Made by a program: the position numbers and the translations under genes
Shown: positions 37,479-46,781 of the stretch, in pieces
Layout: every line of letters begins with the position of its first letter
Position numbering within the stretch: position 1 is the stretch's first letter
Origin: Prescottella agglutinans
Lineage (GTDB): Bacteria > Actinomycetota > Actinomycetes > Mycobacteriales > Mycobacteriaceae
Assembly: GCF_004011865.1 (NCBI RefSeq)
Contig: NZ_RKLP01000010.1
Span: forward strand, 124,001-188,000
Reading direction: 5' to 3'
DNA length: 64,000 nt
The notes under the pieces: model-generated
Seen by the model: only the letters and a program-made list of their open reading frames with translations
Told to the model about the DNA's origin: nothing
The model's database searches: none

Positions 37479-38123
37479 ATGCTCAAGCAGGAGCGGGCGC
37501 TGATCACCAGGCAGCAGATCGTCAACGGTGCTGCCGAGATGTTCGACCGCGTCGGGTACGAGCGGGCCAGCCTCGCCGAGATCGTCGAGCTGTCCGGGAT
37601 CACCAAGGGAGCGCTGTACTTCCACTTCAAGTCGAAGGATGACCTGGCGGGTGTCGTCATCGAGGAACAGCACGCCATCTCCATGAAGGCCGTCGAAGCC
37701 ATCTCGTCGTCGGGTGCGCCCGCACTCGAGCAACTCGTCATGCTCTGTTACGAGATGAGCCGGGAGATCATCGAGGACTCGATTGTGCGGGCGGGAATCC
37801 GCCTGACGTTGGAGATGAGTGCGGTGGGTGGTCCCCGCGAACCGTACGTCGACTGGATCGCCAGCTGCGAACACGTCGCGGCCGCAGCGGTCGCGGAGGG
37901 GGACGTCGTCGACACGGTCGTTCCCGCCGAACTGGGCCGCTTCATCGTCGGCGCCTTCACCGGGGTGCAGATGGTGTCGAACGTGCTGACCGGCCGGGAA
38001 GACCTGTACGAGCGCATCGACCAGATGTTGACGCTGGTGCTGCCCGGGATCATGCCTCCGCGGCGCCGACACAAGATCGATCGGATCCGCGCGGCCCGCT
38101 GGACCCCGCCGGCCGAGGGCTGA
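37479..38123 (+). CDS. TetR-family regulator, gamma-butyrolactone-receptor-like
   Basis: A 214-residue regulator. The N-terminal segment KQERALITRQQIVNGAAEMF with GYERASLAEI and ITKGALYFHFKSKDDLA is very close to ArpA/ScbR-type gamma-butyrolactone receptors of Streptomyces, which also have the GALYFHF helix. The C-terminal ligand domain (residues 60-200) contains a GxFTGVQMVSN segment as in that family. No lactone synthase (AfsA-like) gene is visible nearby, and no clear operator could be defined in the 84-bp upstream region. It could sense a butyrolactone, a steroid-derived lactone or another small ligand. Convergent with fadE33. Confidence 0.8.
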   Translation: MLKQERALITRQQIVNGAAEMFDRVGYERASLAEIVELSGITKGALYFHFKSKDDLAGVVIEEQHAISMKAVEAISSSGAPALEQLVMLCYEMSREIIEDSIVRAGIRLTLEMSAVGGPREPYVDWIASCEHVAAAAVAEGDVVDTVVPAELGRFIVGAFTGVQMVSNVLTGREDLYERIDQMLTLVLPGIMPPRRRHKIDRIRAARWTPPAEG

Positions 38124-38150
38124 ACCGAACCGCCGAACCGCGATACGCCG

Positions 38151-38183
38151 AGGGCCAGCCCGGAGATTCCGGGCCGGCCCTCG
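38151..38183. terminator. Bidirectional terminator between tetR and fadE33
   Basis: GAGGGCCAGCCCGGA (38151-38165) pairs with TCCGGGCCGGCCCTC (38169-38183) over 15 bp with one mismatch, between convergent genes. Confidence 0.75.
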
Positions 38184-38197
38184 TGCTGGGGACGGGA

Positions 38198-39325
38198 TCA
38201 GGCGGGCAGACCCGCGAGCGTCTCCATCTCCTTGATGAACTCCTCCGGCTGGCCGAGCAGCTGCGCGCTGCCGTGGGCCCGCTTGAAGAACAGGTGCGCG
38301 TCGTGCTCCCACGTGATCGCGATGCCGCCGTGCAGCTGGATCGAGTCGCCGGTGACCGCGAGCAGCGCCTCCGAGCAGTACGCCTTCGCGACCGCGGCGT
38401 CGGCGGCCGCCGACGGCAGGCCCTCGCTCAGCGAGTACACGGCCGCGTACGACGCCGAGCGGGCCGTCTCCACCAGGAAGTACAGGTCCGCCATGCGGTG
38501 CTTGAGCGCCTGGAAGCTGCCGATCGCGCGACCGAACTGGACGCGGTCCTTGCTGTAGTCCACCGTCATCTGCAGGCAGCGCTCGGCGGCACCGACCTGC
38601 TCGGCCGACAGCGCGACGATCGCGATGGTGCGGACCTTCTCGAGCGCCGCGGTGGCGTCGTCGGCGGTGAGCCGCACGGCCGGGGCGGAATCGAACTCCA
38701 CCAACGACATCGGACGGGTGAGGTCCATCGTCGGCAGCTGACGGCGGGCGACGCCGTCGGCGGACGGGTCGACCTCGAACAGTGCGATCGCACCGTCCAC
38801 CGACGCGGCCACGATCAGCACGTCGGCGTGCGCGCCGTCGAGCACGTAGTGCGCGGTGCCCGACACGGTGTAGCCGTCGGCGTCGCTGCCGGTGGCCGTG
38901 CACGCGACCTCGTCACTGCGCCAGTGGCCCTCGGGGCCCACCCAGCACAGCGCGGCGATGGACGAGCCCTCGGCGATGCCGGGCAGCAGGCGCTCGCACG
39001 CCTCGTCGTTGCCGGTCGCCAGGATCGCCTGCGCGGCCAGGACCGCGGAGCCGAACATCGGCGACGGCGTCAGCGCGCCGCCGAGCTCCTCGAGCACCAG
39101 GTGCTGCTCGACGAGGGTGGCACCGAAGCCGCCGAACTCCTCCGGGATCGCGAGCGCCGCGACACCGACCTGCTGGCACAGCACGTCCCACAGGCCGCGG
39201 TCGAACGCCTCGCCCGACTCGAGCGTCTTGCGCAGCGCGGCCGCGTCGGCGCGCTTGGCCAGCAGCTGGGCAACCGTCTTGCGGAGTTCGATCTGCTCCT
39301 CCGCGAACACTCCGACCCCGCTCAC
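38198..39325 (-). CDS. fadE33: Acyl-CoA dehydrogenase of HIP catabolism (FadE33-like)
   Basis: A 375-residue acyl-CoA dehydrogenase-fold protein, last gene of the fadD3 operon. Visible blocks are VLEELGGALTPSPMFGSAVLA, MTVDYSKDRVQFGRAIGSFQ and a C-terminal IQLHGGIAITWEHDAHLFFKRA. Small actinobacterial FadE proteins of this type form alpha2-beta2 heteromers with a partner from the adjacent gene. Known M. tuberculosis order is fadE31-fadE32-fadE33, which is followed here. It is longer than I recall for mycobacterial FadE33 (about 318 residues), so the symbol rests mainly on order. The GTG overlaps the fadE32 stop. Confidence 0.8.
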   Translation of the reverse strand: MSGVGVFAEEQIELRKTVAQLLAKRADAAALRKTLESGEAFDRGLWDVLCQQVGVAALAIPEEFGGFGATLVEQHLVLEELGGALTPSPMFGSAVLAAQAILATGNDEACERLLPGIAEGSSIAALCWVGPEGHWRSDEVACTATGSDADGYTVSGTAHYVLDGAHADVLIVAASVDGAIALFEVDPSADGVARRQLPTMDLTRPMSLVEFDSAPAVRLTADDATAALEKVRTIAIVALSAEQVGAAERCLQMTVDYSKDRVQFGRAIGSFQALKHRMADLYFLVETARSASYAAVYSLSEGLPSAAADAAVAKAYCSEALLAVTGDSIQLHGGIAITWEHDAHLFFKRAHGSAQLLGQPEEFIKEMETLAGLPA

Positions 39326-40308
39326 AGCGCGCTCGCAATCCGTGCGCGGTGTGCGGCGGCGGTGCCCCACGCGGACTGCAGCGCCCGCGTCTTGGTCAGC
39401 CACAGCGACAGGTCGCACTCGAGGGTGTAACCGATCGCGCCGTGGACCTGCAGCGCCTTGCGGGACGCCACGTAGGCGGCGTTCGCGGCGGCGACCTTGG
39501 CGGCCGAGACGTCGCGGGCGATCGTGTCGGAGCCCTCGGCGATCGAGATCGCCGCGCCGTACACCAGCGGGGTCGCCATCTCGACGGCCACGAGGGCGTC
39601 GGACATGTGGTGCTTGACGGCCTGGAAGCTGCCGATGACGCGACCGAACTGCGAGCGGTTCTTGGCGTACTCGGTGGCGGTCTCGATCATCGCGTGGCCG
39701 GCGCCGATCAGCTGCGCCGACGCGGCCAGCACCGCGAGGTCGTACGCCTTCTCCGCGGCGGCGGCGACGTCCGCGCCCTGCGCGAGCGTCTCGACCGACT
39801 CGACCTCGAACAGGCGACGGGCCGGGTCGACCGACTCGAGCTGCGTGGTCGGGCGGACCAGCTCGAGCGTGTCGCCCGAGACCCGCAGGACCGGCTCGGC
39901 GACATCGGCATCGAGGGCACGCGGCGTGGACGGCTCGAGCACCAGCGACGCCAGCGAACCCTCGGCGATGCCGGGCAGGAAGCGCTTGGCCAGCTGCTGG
40001 TCGTTCAGCGCCGACAGCAGGGCGGGGACGGCGGCGGCCGTCTCCAGGATCGGACCCGGAACCGCGGCGCGGCCCAGCTCGATGAACGCGACGGCCAGGT
40101 CGGCCGGGTGGGCGCCGATGCCGTCGAACTCCTCGGGCACGGCGAGCGCGGTCACGCCGGTCTCGGCGAGCTGCTGCAGCAGCGCCAGGCCCGGAGCGGT
40201 GTCGTTCTCACCCCACGACCGGACGACGGCCGGGGTGTTGGCGTTGGCGAGCAGGCCGCGGAGGCTCTCCGCGAAATCGCGCTGCTCGGTGGACAGAGAG
40301 AATTTCAT
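39322..40308 (-). CDS. fadE32: Acyl-CoA dehydrogenase of HIP catabolism (FadE32-like)
   Basis: A 328-residue short acyl-CoA dehydrogenase-fold protein. It begins MKFSLSTEQRDFAESLRGLL and has the blocks FGRVIGSFQAVKHHMSDALV and QVHGAIGYTLECDLSLWLTK. Its short length fits a non-catalytic or half-site subunit that pairs with FadE31 in an alpha2-beta2 dehydrogenase acting on a late C/D-ring CoA thioester. The ATG overlaps the fadE31 stop (ATGA) and its stop overlaps the fadE33 start (GTGA). Confidence 0.82.
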   Translation of the reverse strand: MKFSLSTEQRDFAESLRGLLANANTPAVVRSWGENDTAPGLALLQQLAETGVTALAVPEEFDGIGAHPADLAVAFIELGRAAVPGPILETAAAVPALLSALNDQQLAKRFLPGIAEGSLASLVLEPSTPRALDADVAEPVLRVSGDTLELVRPTTQLESVDPARRLFEVESVETLAQGADVAAAAEKAYDLAVLAASAQLIGAGHAMIETATEYAKNRSQFGRVIGSFQAVKHHMSDALVAVEMATPLVYGAAISIAEGSDTIARDVSAAKVAAANAAYVASRKALQVHGAIGYTLECDLSLWLTKTRALQSAWGTAAAHRARIASAL

Positions 40309-41444
40309 CGATCCGCCTTCGGGAGTCCGAGCATCCGCTCGGCAACGATGTTGCGCTGAATTTCGTTGGTGCCGGCGTAGATCGGGCCGGACAGCGAGAA
40401 GAGGTACCCGTCCTGCCACTTGCCGGCGAGCTCGCCGTCGGCGCCCATCAGGTCGAGCGCCGTCTCGTGGATGCGGACGTCGAGCTCGGACCAGAAGATC
40501 TTGTTGATCGAGCCCTCGACGCCGAGGGGGACACCCTCGAGCATGCGGGTGACGGTGCCCCACGTGTGCAGGCGGTACGCCTCGGCGCCGATCCACGCGT
40601 CGACGACGCGGTCCCGGGCGGCGGTGTCGGTGTCGTCCGCGTTTGCCTTCCACACCTCGATCAGGCGGTTCACCGCGGAGATGAAGCGCCCCGGGCTGCG
40701 CAGCGACAGACCACGCTCGTTGGACGCGGTGCTCATCGCGACGCGCCAGCCGTTGTTGACCTCGCCGACGACGTCGGTGTCCGGGACGAAGACGTCCTCG
40801 AAGAAGATCTCCGCGAAGCCCGGCTCGCCGTCCAGCTGCGGGATGGCGCGCACGGTGACGCCGTCCTGGTTCAGCGGGAACATGAAGTACGTCAGGCCCT
40901 TGTGGCGCTGCGCCTCCGGGTCGGTGCGGAACATGCCGAAGCCCCAGTCCGCGTACACGGCGCGCGAGCTCCACGTCTTCTGGCCGTTGAGGATCCAGCC
41001 GCCCTCGGTGCGGCGGGCCGTCGAACGGATGCCCGCCAGGTCGCTGCCGGCCTCCGGCTCGGACCACGCCTGCGCCCAGATGTCGTCGGCGCGGGACATG
41101 CGCGGCATGATGCGCGCGAGCTGCTCCTCGGTGCCGTGCTCGAACAGCGTCGGCGCGAACAGGAAGATGCCGTTCTGGCTGACGCGGCCGGGGGCACCGG
41201 CCTTGTAGTACTCCTCCTCGAAGAGCACCCATTCGATCATCGACGCGTCGCGGCCGCCGAACTCCTCCGGCCACGCGACGGTCGACAGGCGGGCGTCGGC
41301 GAGCTTGTGCTCCCACTCGCGGTGGGCCTCGAAGCCCTCCGCGGTGTCCATCGACGGCAGCGGTTCCGCCGGGACGTTGGCAGCGAGCCATTCGCGCACT
41401 TCCAGCTGGAAGGCGCGGGCCTTTTCATCCAGTTCGAGATCCAC
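40305..41444 (-). CDS. fadE31: Acyl-CoA dehydrogenase of HIP catabolism (FadE31-like)
   Basis: A 379-residue acyl-CoA dehydrogenase with full-length features: AQAWSEPEAGSDLAGIRST (FAD loop), NGQKTWSSRAVYADWGF, and the C-terminal YAGTNEIQRNIVAERMLGLP that closes the FAD/substrate site. It probably partners FadE32 and/or FadE33. GTG 41444 overlaps the last base of the preceding hydratase stop (TAGTG) and is preceded by GAAGG; upstream in-frame sequence is antisense-like and was not used. Member of the KstR2-controlled fadD3 operon. Confidence 0.86.
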   Translation of the reverse strand: MDLELDEKARAFQLEVREWLAANVPAEPLPSMDTAEGFEAHREWEHKLADARLSTVAWPEEFGGRDASMIEWVLFEEEYYKAGAPGRVSQNGIFLFAPTLFEHGTEEQLARIMPRMSRADDIWAQAWSEPEAGSDLAGIRSTARRTEGGWILNGQKTWSSRAVYADWGFGMFRTDPEAQRHKGLTYFMFPLNQDGVTVRAIPQLDGEPGFAEIFFEDVFVPDTDVVGEVNNGWRVAMSTASNERGLSLRSPGRFISAVNRLIEVWKANADDTDTAARDRVVDAWIGAEAYRLHTWGTVTRMLEGVPLGVEGSINKIFWSELDVRIHETALDLMGADGELAGKWQDGYLFSLSGPIYAGTNEIQRNIVAERMLGLPKADR

Positions 41445-42325
41445 TATTTCGCCTTCGCTTTCATACTGTTGACGTCCATTCCACCCAGCGAGTCCCTGCC
41501 CACCTCGGCATTGTGTGCGTGGGCGAAGTGGTGCAGGCCGAACACCGAATCCATGCCGGCGCGCTGACCCATGAGGTCCTCGCACTGGTTGACGGCCTTC
41601 TTGGTGAGCGCCAGGCCGAACCGCGGCATCTCAGCGACGCGGGCGGCCAGCGCGAGGGTCTCGGTCTCGAGGTCGGTGCGCGGCACCACCCGGTTGACCA
41701 TGCCCACCTCGTACGCGCGCTGCGCGGAGAAGCGATCGCCCGTGAAGAGGATCTCCTTCGCGAACCGCGATCCCAGCACCCACGGGTGCGCGAAGTACTC
41801 GACACCCGGAACGCCCATGCGCACAACGGGATCCGAGAAGTACGCATCCTCGGATGCGACGATCAGGTCGCAGCACCACGCGAGCATGAGGCCACCGGCG
41901 ATGCAGGCGCCGTGGATCTGCGCGATCATCGGCTTCGGGATCTCCCGCCACCGACGGCACATGCCCAGGTACACCTCGGTCTCGCGGGCGAAACGCTGGT
42001 CACCGCCGGCCTTGCCGAGGTGGTCCCACCACAGCGCGGCCTTGTTCTCGTAGTGCACGTGGTGATCGCGGCCGGGCGTGCCGATGTCGTGGCCGGCGCT
42101 GAAGTGCTCGCCGTTGCCGGCCAGCACGATCACCTTGACGTCGTCGTCCTCGACGGCCCGCTCGAAGGCGGCGTCGAGGGCGTACGTCATCACCGAGTTC
42201 TGGGCGTTGCGGTAGTCGGGACGGTTCAGCGTCACGAACGCGACGTGGTCGCGCACCTCGTAGGTGACGACGTCCCCCTCGTCGGGAACACCGCCCCTGT
42301 CGGAAACACTGTGGGGGACGGTCAT
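41444..42325 (-). CDS. Enoyl-CoA hydratase/isomerase, EchA13-like
   Basis: A 293-residue crotonase-fold protein. Oxyanion-hole segments are AGNGEHFSAGHDIG (residues 67-80) and HGACIAGGLMLAW; the insert with HVHYENKAALWWDHLGK between them is larger than in typical hydratases. It lies between fadD3 and fadE31, overlapping both (ATGA and TAGTG). A hydratase in this position is known in rhodococcal HIP clusters and has been linked to EchA13-type enzymes that act late in C/D-ring degradation. The specific reaction is inferred from context. Confidence 0.8.
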   Translation of the reverse strand: MTVPHSVSDRGGVPDEGDVVTYEVRDHVAFVTLNRPDYRNAQNSVMTYALDAAFERAVEDDDVKVIVLAGNGEHFSAGHDIGTPGRDHHVHYENKAALWWDHLGKAGGDQRFARETEVYLGMCRRWREIPKPMIAQIHGACIAGGLMLAWCCDLIVASEDAYFSDPVVRMGVPGVEYFAHPWVLGSRFAKEILFTGDRFSAQRAYEVGMVNRVVPRTDLETETLALAARVAEMPRFGLALTKKAVNQCEDLMGQRAGMDSVFGLHHFAHAHNAEVGRDSLGGMDVNSMKAKAK

Positions 42326-43911
42326 GCCTTGCCCTCCCGCAGATCGTTCTTGAGCACCTTGCCCGAGGGGTTGCGCGGCAGCGCGCCGACGATCGTCACC
42401 TCGCGCGGAATCTTGAAGTTCGCCAGGCGCTCCTTGCAGAACGCGATGACGTCCTCGACGGTCACGGCGACGCCGGGCTTCGGCACGACGTACGCGCGGC
42501 CGACCTCGCCCATCCGCTCGTCCGGGATGCCGATGACGGCAGCCTCGGCGAGGGAATCCATTCGGGCGAGGGCGTTCTCGATCTCGGCGGGGTACACGTT
42601 GAACCCGCCGGAGATGTACATGTCCTTGAGGCGGTCGGTGATGTCGAGGTAGCCGCGCTCGTCGAGCACGCCCACGTCGCCGGTGTGCAGCCAGCCGTCC
42701 GCGTCGATCGTCTTCTTCGTCGACTCGGGGTCGTCGAGGTAGCCGAGCATGACGTTCTCGCCGCGCACCAGGATCTCGCCGTGCTCGCCGATCTTGACCT
42801 CCATGCCGGGGATCGCCCGGCCGGACGACGTCGACACCGTCACCGGGTCGTCGTCCATGCGGCACATCGTCACCACGACCGCCTCGGTCTGGCCGTAGGC
42901 GGTGATGACGGCGTCGTAGCCGAGTTCGGCCTGCATGCGCTCGACGAGGACGACGGGCACCGCGGCAGCGCCGGTGATCGCGACGCGCAGGCTCGACAGG
43001 TCGTAGTCGTCGCGGGTCGGGAAGTCGAGGATCGTCTGGTGGATGGTCGGGGCGCCGGGCAGCACGCTGATCTTCTCGTTCGCGATCGTCGCCATGATCG
43101 TGGGGACGTCGAAGACCGCCGCCGGGACCATAGTGGCGCCGCGCAGGATGCACACCATCAGTCCGGCCTTGTAGCCGAAGGTGTGGAAGAACGGGTTGAT
43201 GACCAGGTAGCGGTCGTTCTCGTCGACCTCGGCGCAGTCGGCCCACGCATCGGCGATGCCGACGGTCTGGCGGTGCGCGGTCATGACGCCCTTGCTCTTA
43301 CCGGTGGTGCCGGACGTGAACAGGATGTCGGCGACGTCGTCGGGGGAGACGGCGCGGGCACGAGCGTCGGCCTCCTCCACCGTGACCGGCGCGGCGGCCG
43401 CGGCGAGCTGATCCCACTCGAGGATCTCGCCACCGGGGAACTCGGTGGTGGGGGCGCCGGACGTCGGGTCGTCGGACGGGGTGCGCAGCACCAGCTCCAG
43501 CGTGGGAATGCCCCCGGGGCCGGCGGCGTCGAGGACGGCCGCGAGGCGATCGTTCTTGAGGAACCGGTCCGGCACGACCAGGACCTTGGCCCGGGTGCGC
43601 TCGAGCAGGTCCAGAGCCTCGTGCCCGGTGTAGCGGGTGCTGATCGGCACCAGCGTCGCACCGGCGTACTGCGCGGCGAGGAACGCCTCGATCCAGTGAT
43701 GGGTGTTGGGCGCCCAGACCGCAACGCGGTCACCCGCCTCGACGCCCTTGGCCATCAGTGCGCGGGCCGCGAGGCGCACGCGCTCGAGCAGTTCGGTGTA
43801 AGTAGTGCGGTCGGATCCGTCCGCTACAGCCTCGTTCGATCCGAATTGTTCAACGGCGCGCCACAGCGCGGCCGGGGTCGTCCGGGGCTCGGTGGTCACA
43901 TTCGTGCTCAC
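42322..43911 (-). CDS. fadD3: HIP-CoA synthetase (3-[7a-methyl-1,5-dioxo-indanyl]propanoate:CoA ligase)
   Basis: A 529-residue AMP-forming acyl-CoA ligase that activates HIP, the C/D-ring propionate released by HsaD, and so starts C/D-ring degradation. The P-loop is LFTSGTTGKSKGVM, the A5 motif is YGQTEAVV, the hinge is GDVGVLDERGYLDITDRLKD, and the catalytic lysine is in NPSGKVLKN. First gene of a five-gene minus-strand operon. The KstR2-type operator lies 36 bp upstream, shared with divergent fadE30, exactly as in M. tuberculosis (Rv3561/Rv3560c). Confidence 0.92.
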   Translation of the reverse strand: MSTNVTTEPRTTPAALWRAVEQFGSNEAVADGSDRTTYTELLERVRLAARALMAKGVEAGDRVAVWAPNTHHWIEAFLAAQYAGATLVPISTRYTGHEALDLLERTRAKVLVVPDRFLKNDRLAAVLDAAGPGGIPTLELVLRTPSDDPTSGAPTTEFPGGEILEWDQLAAAAAPVTVEEADARARAVSPDDVADILFTSGTTGKSKGVMTAHRQTVGIADAWADCAEVDENDRYLVINPFFHTFGYKAGLMVCILRGATMVPAAVFDVPTIMATIANEKISVLPGAPTIHQTILDFPTRDDYDLSSLRVAITGAAAVPVVLVERMQAELGYDAVITAYGQTEAVVVTMCRMDDDPVTVSTSSGRAIPGMEVKIGEHGEILVRGENVMLGYLDDPESTKKTIDADGWLHTGDVGVLDERGYLDITDRLKDMYISGGFNVYPAEIENALARMDSLAEAAVIGIPDERMGEVGRAYVVPKPGVAVTVEDVIAFCKERLANFKIPREVTIVGALPRNPSGKVLKNDLREGKA

Positions 43912-43946
43912 AATCTCTCCTAAGGCGAGGCGGAACCTCTATACAA

Positions 43947-43960
43947 AGCAAGTGCTTGGT
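43947..43960. promoter_or_regulatory. KstR2 operator between fadD3 and fadE30
   Basis: AGCAAGTGCTTGGT is a full match to the KstR2 consensus AnCAAGnnCTTGnT. It sits between the two divergent HIP operons, 36 bp from fadD3 and 17 bp from fadE30. KstR2 releases it on binding HIP-CoA. Confidence 0.85.
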
Positions 43961-43976
43961 AGGGTACCGTATCGCT

Positions 43977-45184
<1,208 letters not shown>

Positions 45185-45188
<4 letters not shown>

Positions 45189-45994
45189 CCGCCACCATCA
45201 AGTCCCCGCTCGCCGTCGCCCCCGAAGAGGTCGCGGGCCACGACCTGCTCAAGGGCAAGAAGGTCGTCGTGACCGCCGCGGCCGGCACCGGTATCGGCTA
45301 CTCCACCGCGCGCCGCGCGCTGCTCGAGGGCGCCGACGTCCTGGTCTCGGACTTCCACGAGCGTCGTCTCGGCGAGACCGTCGAGAAGCTGTCGGCCGAG
45401 TTCGGCAGCCAGCAGGTCGAGTCGTTCGTGTGCGACGTGTCGAGCACCGAGCAGGTCGACGCGCTGATCGCCGGCGCCGCCGAGAAGCTGGGCCGCATCG
45501 ATGTCCTGGTCAACAACGCCGGCCTGGGCGGCGAGACCCCGATCGTCGACATGACCGACGAGCAGTGGGACCGCGTCGTCGACATCACGCTGACGAGCAC
45601 CTTCCGCGCCACCCGCGCCGCCCTGCGCTACTTCAAGGGCGTCGAGCACGGCGGCGTCATCGTCAACAACGCCTCCGTCCTCGGATGGCGTGCACAGCAC
45701 TCGCAGTCGCACTACGCGGCCGCGAAGGCCGGCGTCATGGCGCTGACCCGCTGCTCCGCGATCGAGGCCGCCGAGTTCGGTGTCCGCATCAACGCGGTCT
45801 CGCCGTCCATCGCCAAGCACCCGTTCCTGGCGAAGGTCACCAGCGACGAACTGCTCGACAACCTGGCGTCGCGTGAGGCCTACGGCCGCGCCGCCGAGGT
45901 GTGGGAGATCGCGTCCGTCATCGCGATGCTCGCGAGCGACTACACCACCTACATGACCGGCGAGATCGTCTCGGTCTCCAGCCAGCGCGCGTAG
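45185..45994 (+). CDS. ipdF: SDR-family 5-hydroxy-HIP-CoA dehydrogenase (Rv3559c-like)
   Basis: A 269-residue SDR. The cofactor loop TAAAGTGIG is at residues 31-39, NNAG near 110, and the active site has a Ser in NNASVLG and SHYAAAKAG (Tyr and Lys). The order fadE30-SDR-kstR2-fadA6 matches Rv3560c to Rv3556c (without the PPE gene) of M. tuberculosis. IpdF is reported to interconvert the 5-keto and 5-hydroxy forms of HIP-CoA thioesters. GTG start overlaps the fadE30 stop. A long hairpin follows and separates it from kstR2. Confidence 0.88.
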
Positions 45995-46015
45995 GTAGCC
46001 GACCGTGATCGTGGT

Positions 46016-46066
46016 GGCCGAATGTCACATCGGTGCAGTTGAACTGAACCGATGCGACATTCGGCC
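46016..46066. terminator. Long hairpin between ipdF and kstR2
   Basis: A 19-bp stem, left arm 46016-46034 (starting GGCCGAATGTC) and right arm 46048-46066, with one mismatch. The loop itself contains CAGTT-G-AACTG, giving a near-continuous hairpin of about 24 bp. It probably ends the fadE30-ipdF transcript before the kstR2 promoter. Confidence 0.7.
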
Positions 46067-46108
46067 GCTGCGCAAAAGCGCCCGCTGGGCGAAATGCGCC
46101 GATACCCT

Positions 46109-46122
46109 AGCAATCGCTTGGT
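46109..46122. promoter_or_regulatory. KstR2 operator upstream of kstR2
   Basis: AGCAATCGCTTGGT matches AnCAAGnnCTTGnT with one mismatch. It is 17 bp before the kstR2 start, implying autoregulation and KstR2 control of fadA6. The same 14-mer occurs, in reverse orientation, upstream of echA20. Confidence 0.75.
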
Positions 46123-46138
46123 TGGTAGGATGTCCGGC

Positions 46139-46762
46139 ATGACTCCACCCCGAGACGCCGACGAGTCTTCGAACAAGTCCGGGCGTCGCGCCGAACTCCT
46201 CGAACTCGCCGCGGGCCTCTTCGCCGAACGTGGTCTGCGCGCCACCACCGTGCGTGACATCGCCGACGCGGCGGGCATCCTGTCCGGCAGCCTCTACCAC
46301 CACTTCGACTCCAAGGAGTCCATGGTGGACGAGATCCTGCGCGGCTTCCAGGACGACCTGTTCGGCCGCTACCACGAGATCGTCGGCGCGGGCATGGGCT
46401 CGCGCGAGACGTTCGAGGCCCTCGTGATCGCGTCGTTCGAGGCCATCGACGCCTCGCACAGTGCGGTCGCGATCTACCAGGACGAGGTCAAGCACCTCGC
46501 CGCCAACGAGCGGTTCGCATACCTCGCCGAGCGTAACCAGGAGTTCCGCGACCTGTGGGTCGGGGTGCTCGAGGCCGGCGTCGCCGACGGTAGCTTCCGC
46601 GAGGATCTCGACATCGAGATCGTCTTCCGCTTCATGCGCGACACGGTCTGGGTGGCCGTGCGCTGGTACCGGCCGGGCGGCCCGATGACCGCCGAGGCCG
46701 TCGCCAAGCAGTACCTCTCCATCGTTCTGGACGGGCTCGCCAGCCCCGACTCCCACAAGTAA
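46139..46762 (+). CDS. kstR2: TetR-family repressor of HIP catabolism
   Basis: A 207-residue TetR regulator. The HTH block LLELAAGLFAERGLRATTVR followed by DIADAAGILSGSLYHHF matches KstR2 (Rv3557c) almost residue for residue, as does the later AIYQDE segment and the C-terminal VRWYRPGGPMTAE block. KstR2 represses the C/D-ring genes until HIP-CoA accumulates. ATG 46139 is spaced 8 bp from TAGGA; an ATG at 46130 is a less likely alternative. It is followed by fadA6 after 19 bp. The ligand is known from the family and not visible in sequence. Confidence 0.92.
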   Translation: MTPPRDADESSNKSGRRAELLELAAGLFAERGLRATTVRDIADAAGILSGSLYHHFDSKESMVDEILRGFQDDLFGRYHEIVGAGMGSRETFEALVIASFEAIDASHSAVAIYQDEVKHLAANERFAYLAERNQEFRDLWVGVLEAGVADGSFREDLDIEIVFRFMRDTVWVAVRWYRPGGPMTAEAVAKQYLSIVLDGLASPDSHK

Positions 46763-46781
46763 TCCGACCCAGGAGCTGTTC

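Noticed and set aside
36444-38903. Open reading frame of 819 codons on the minus strand
   Set aside because: Antisense to the HAD and TetR genes and overlapping fadE33 out of frame; no motif.
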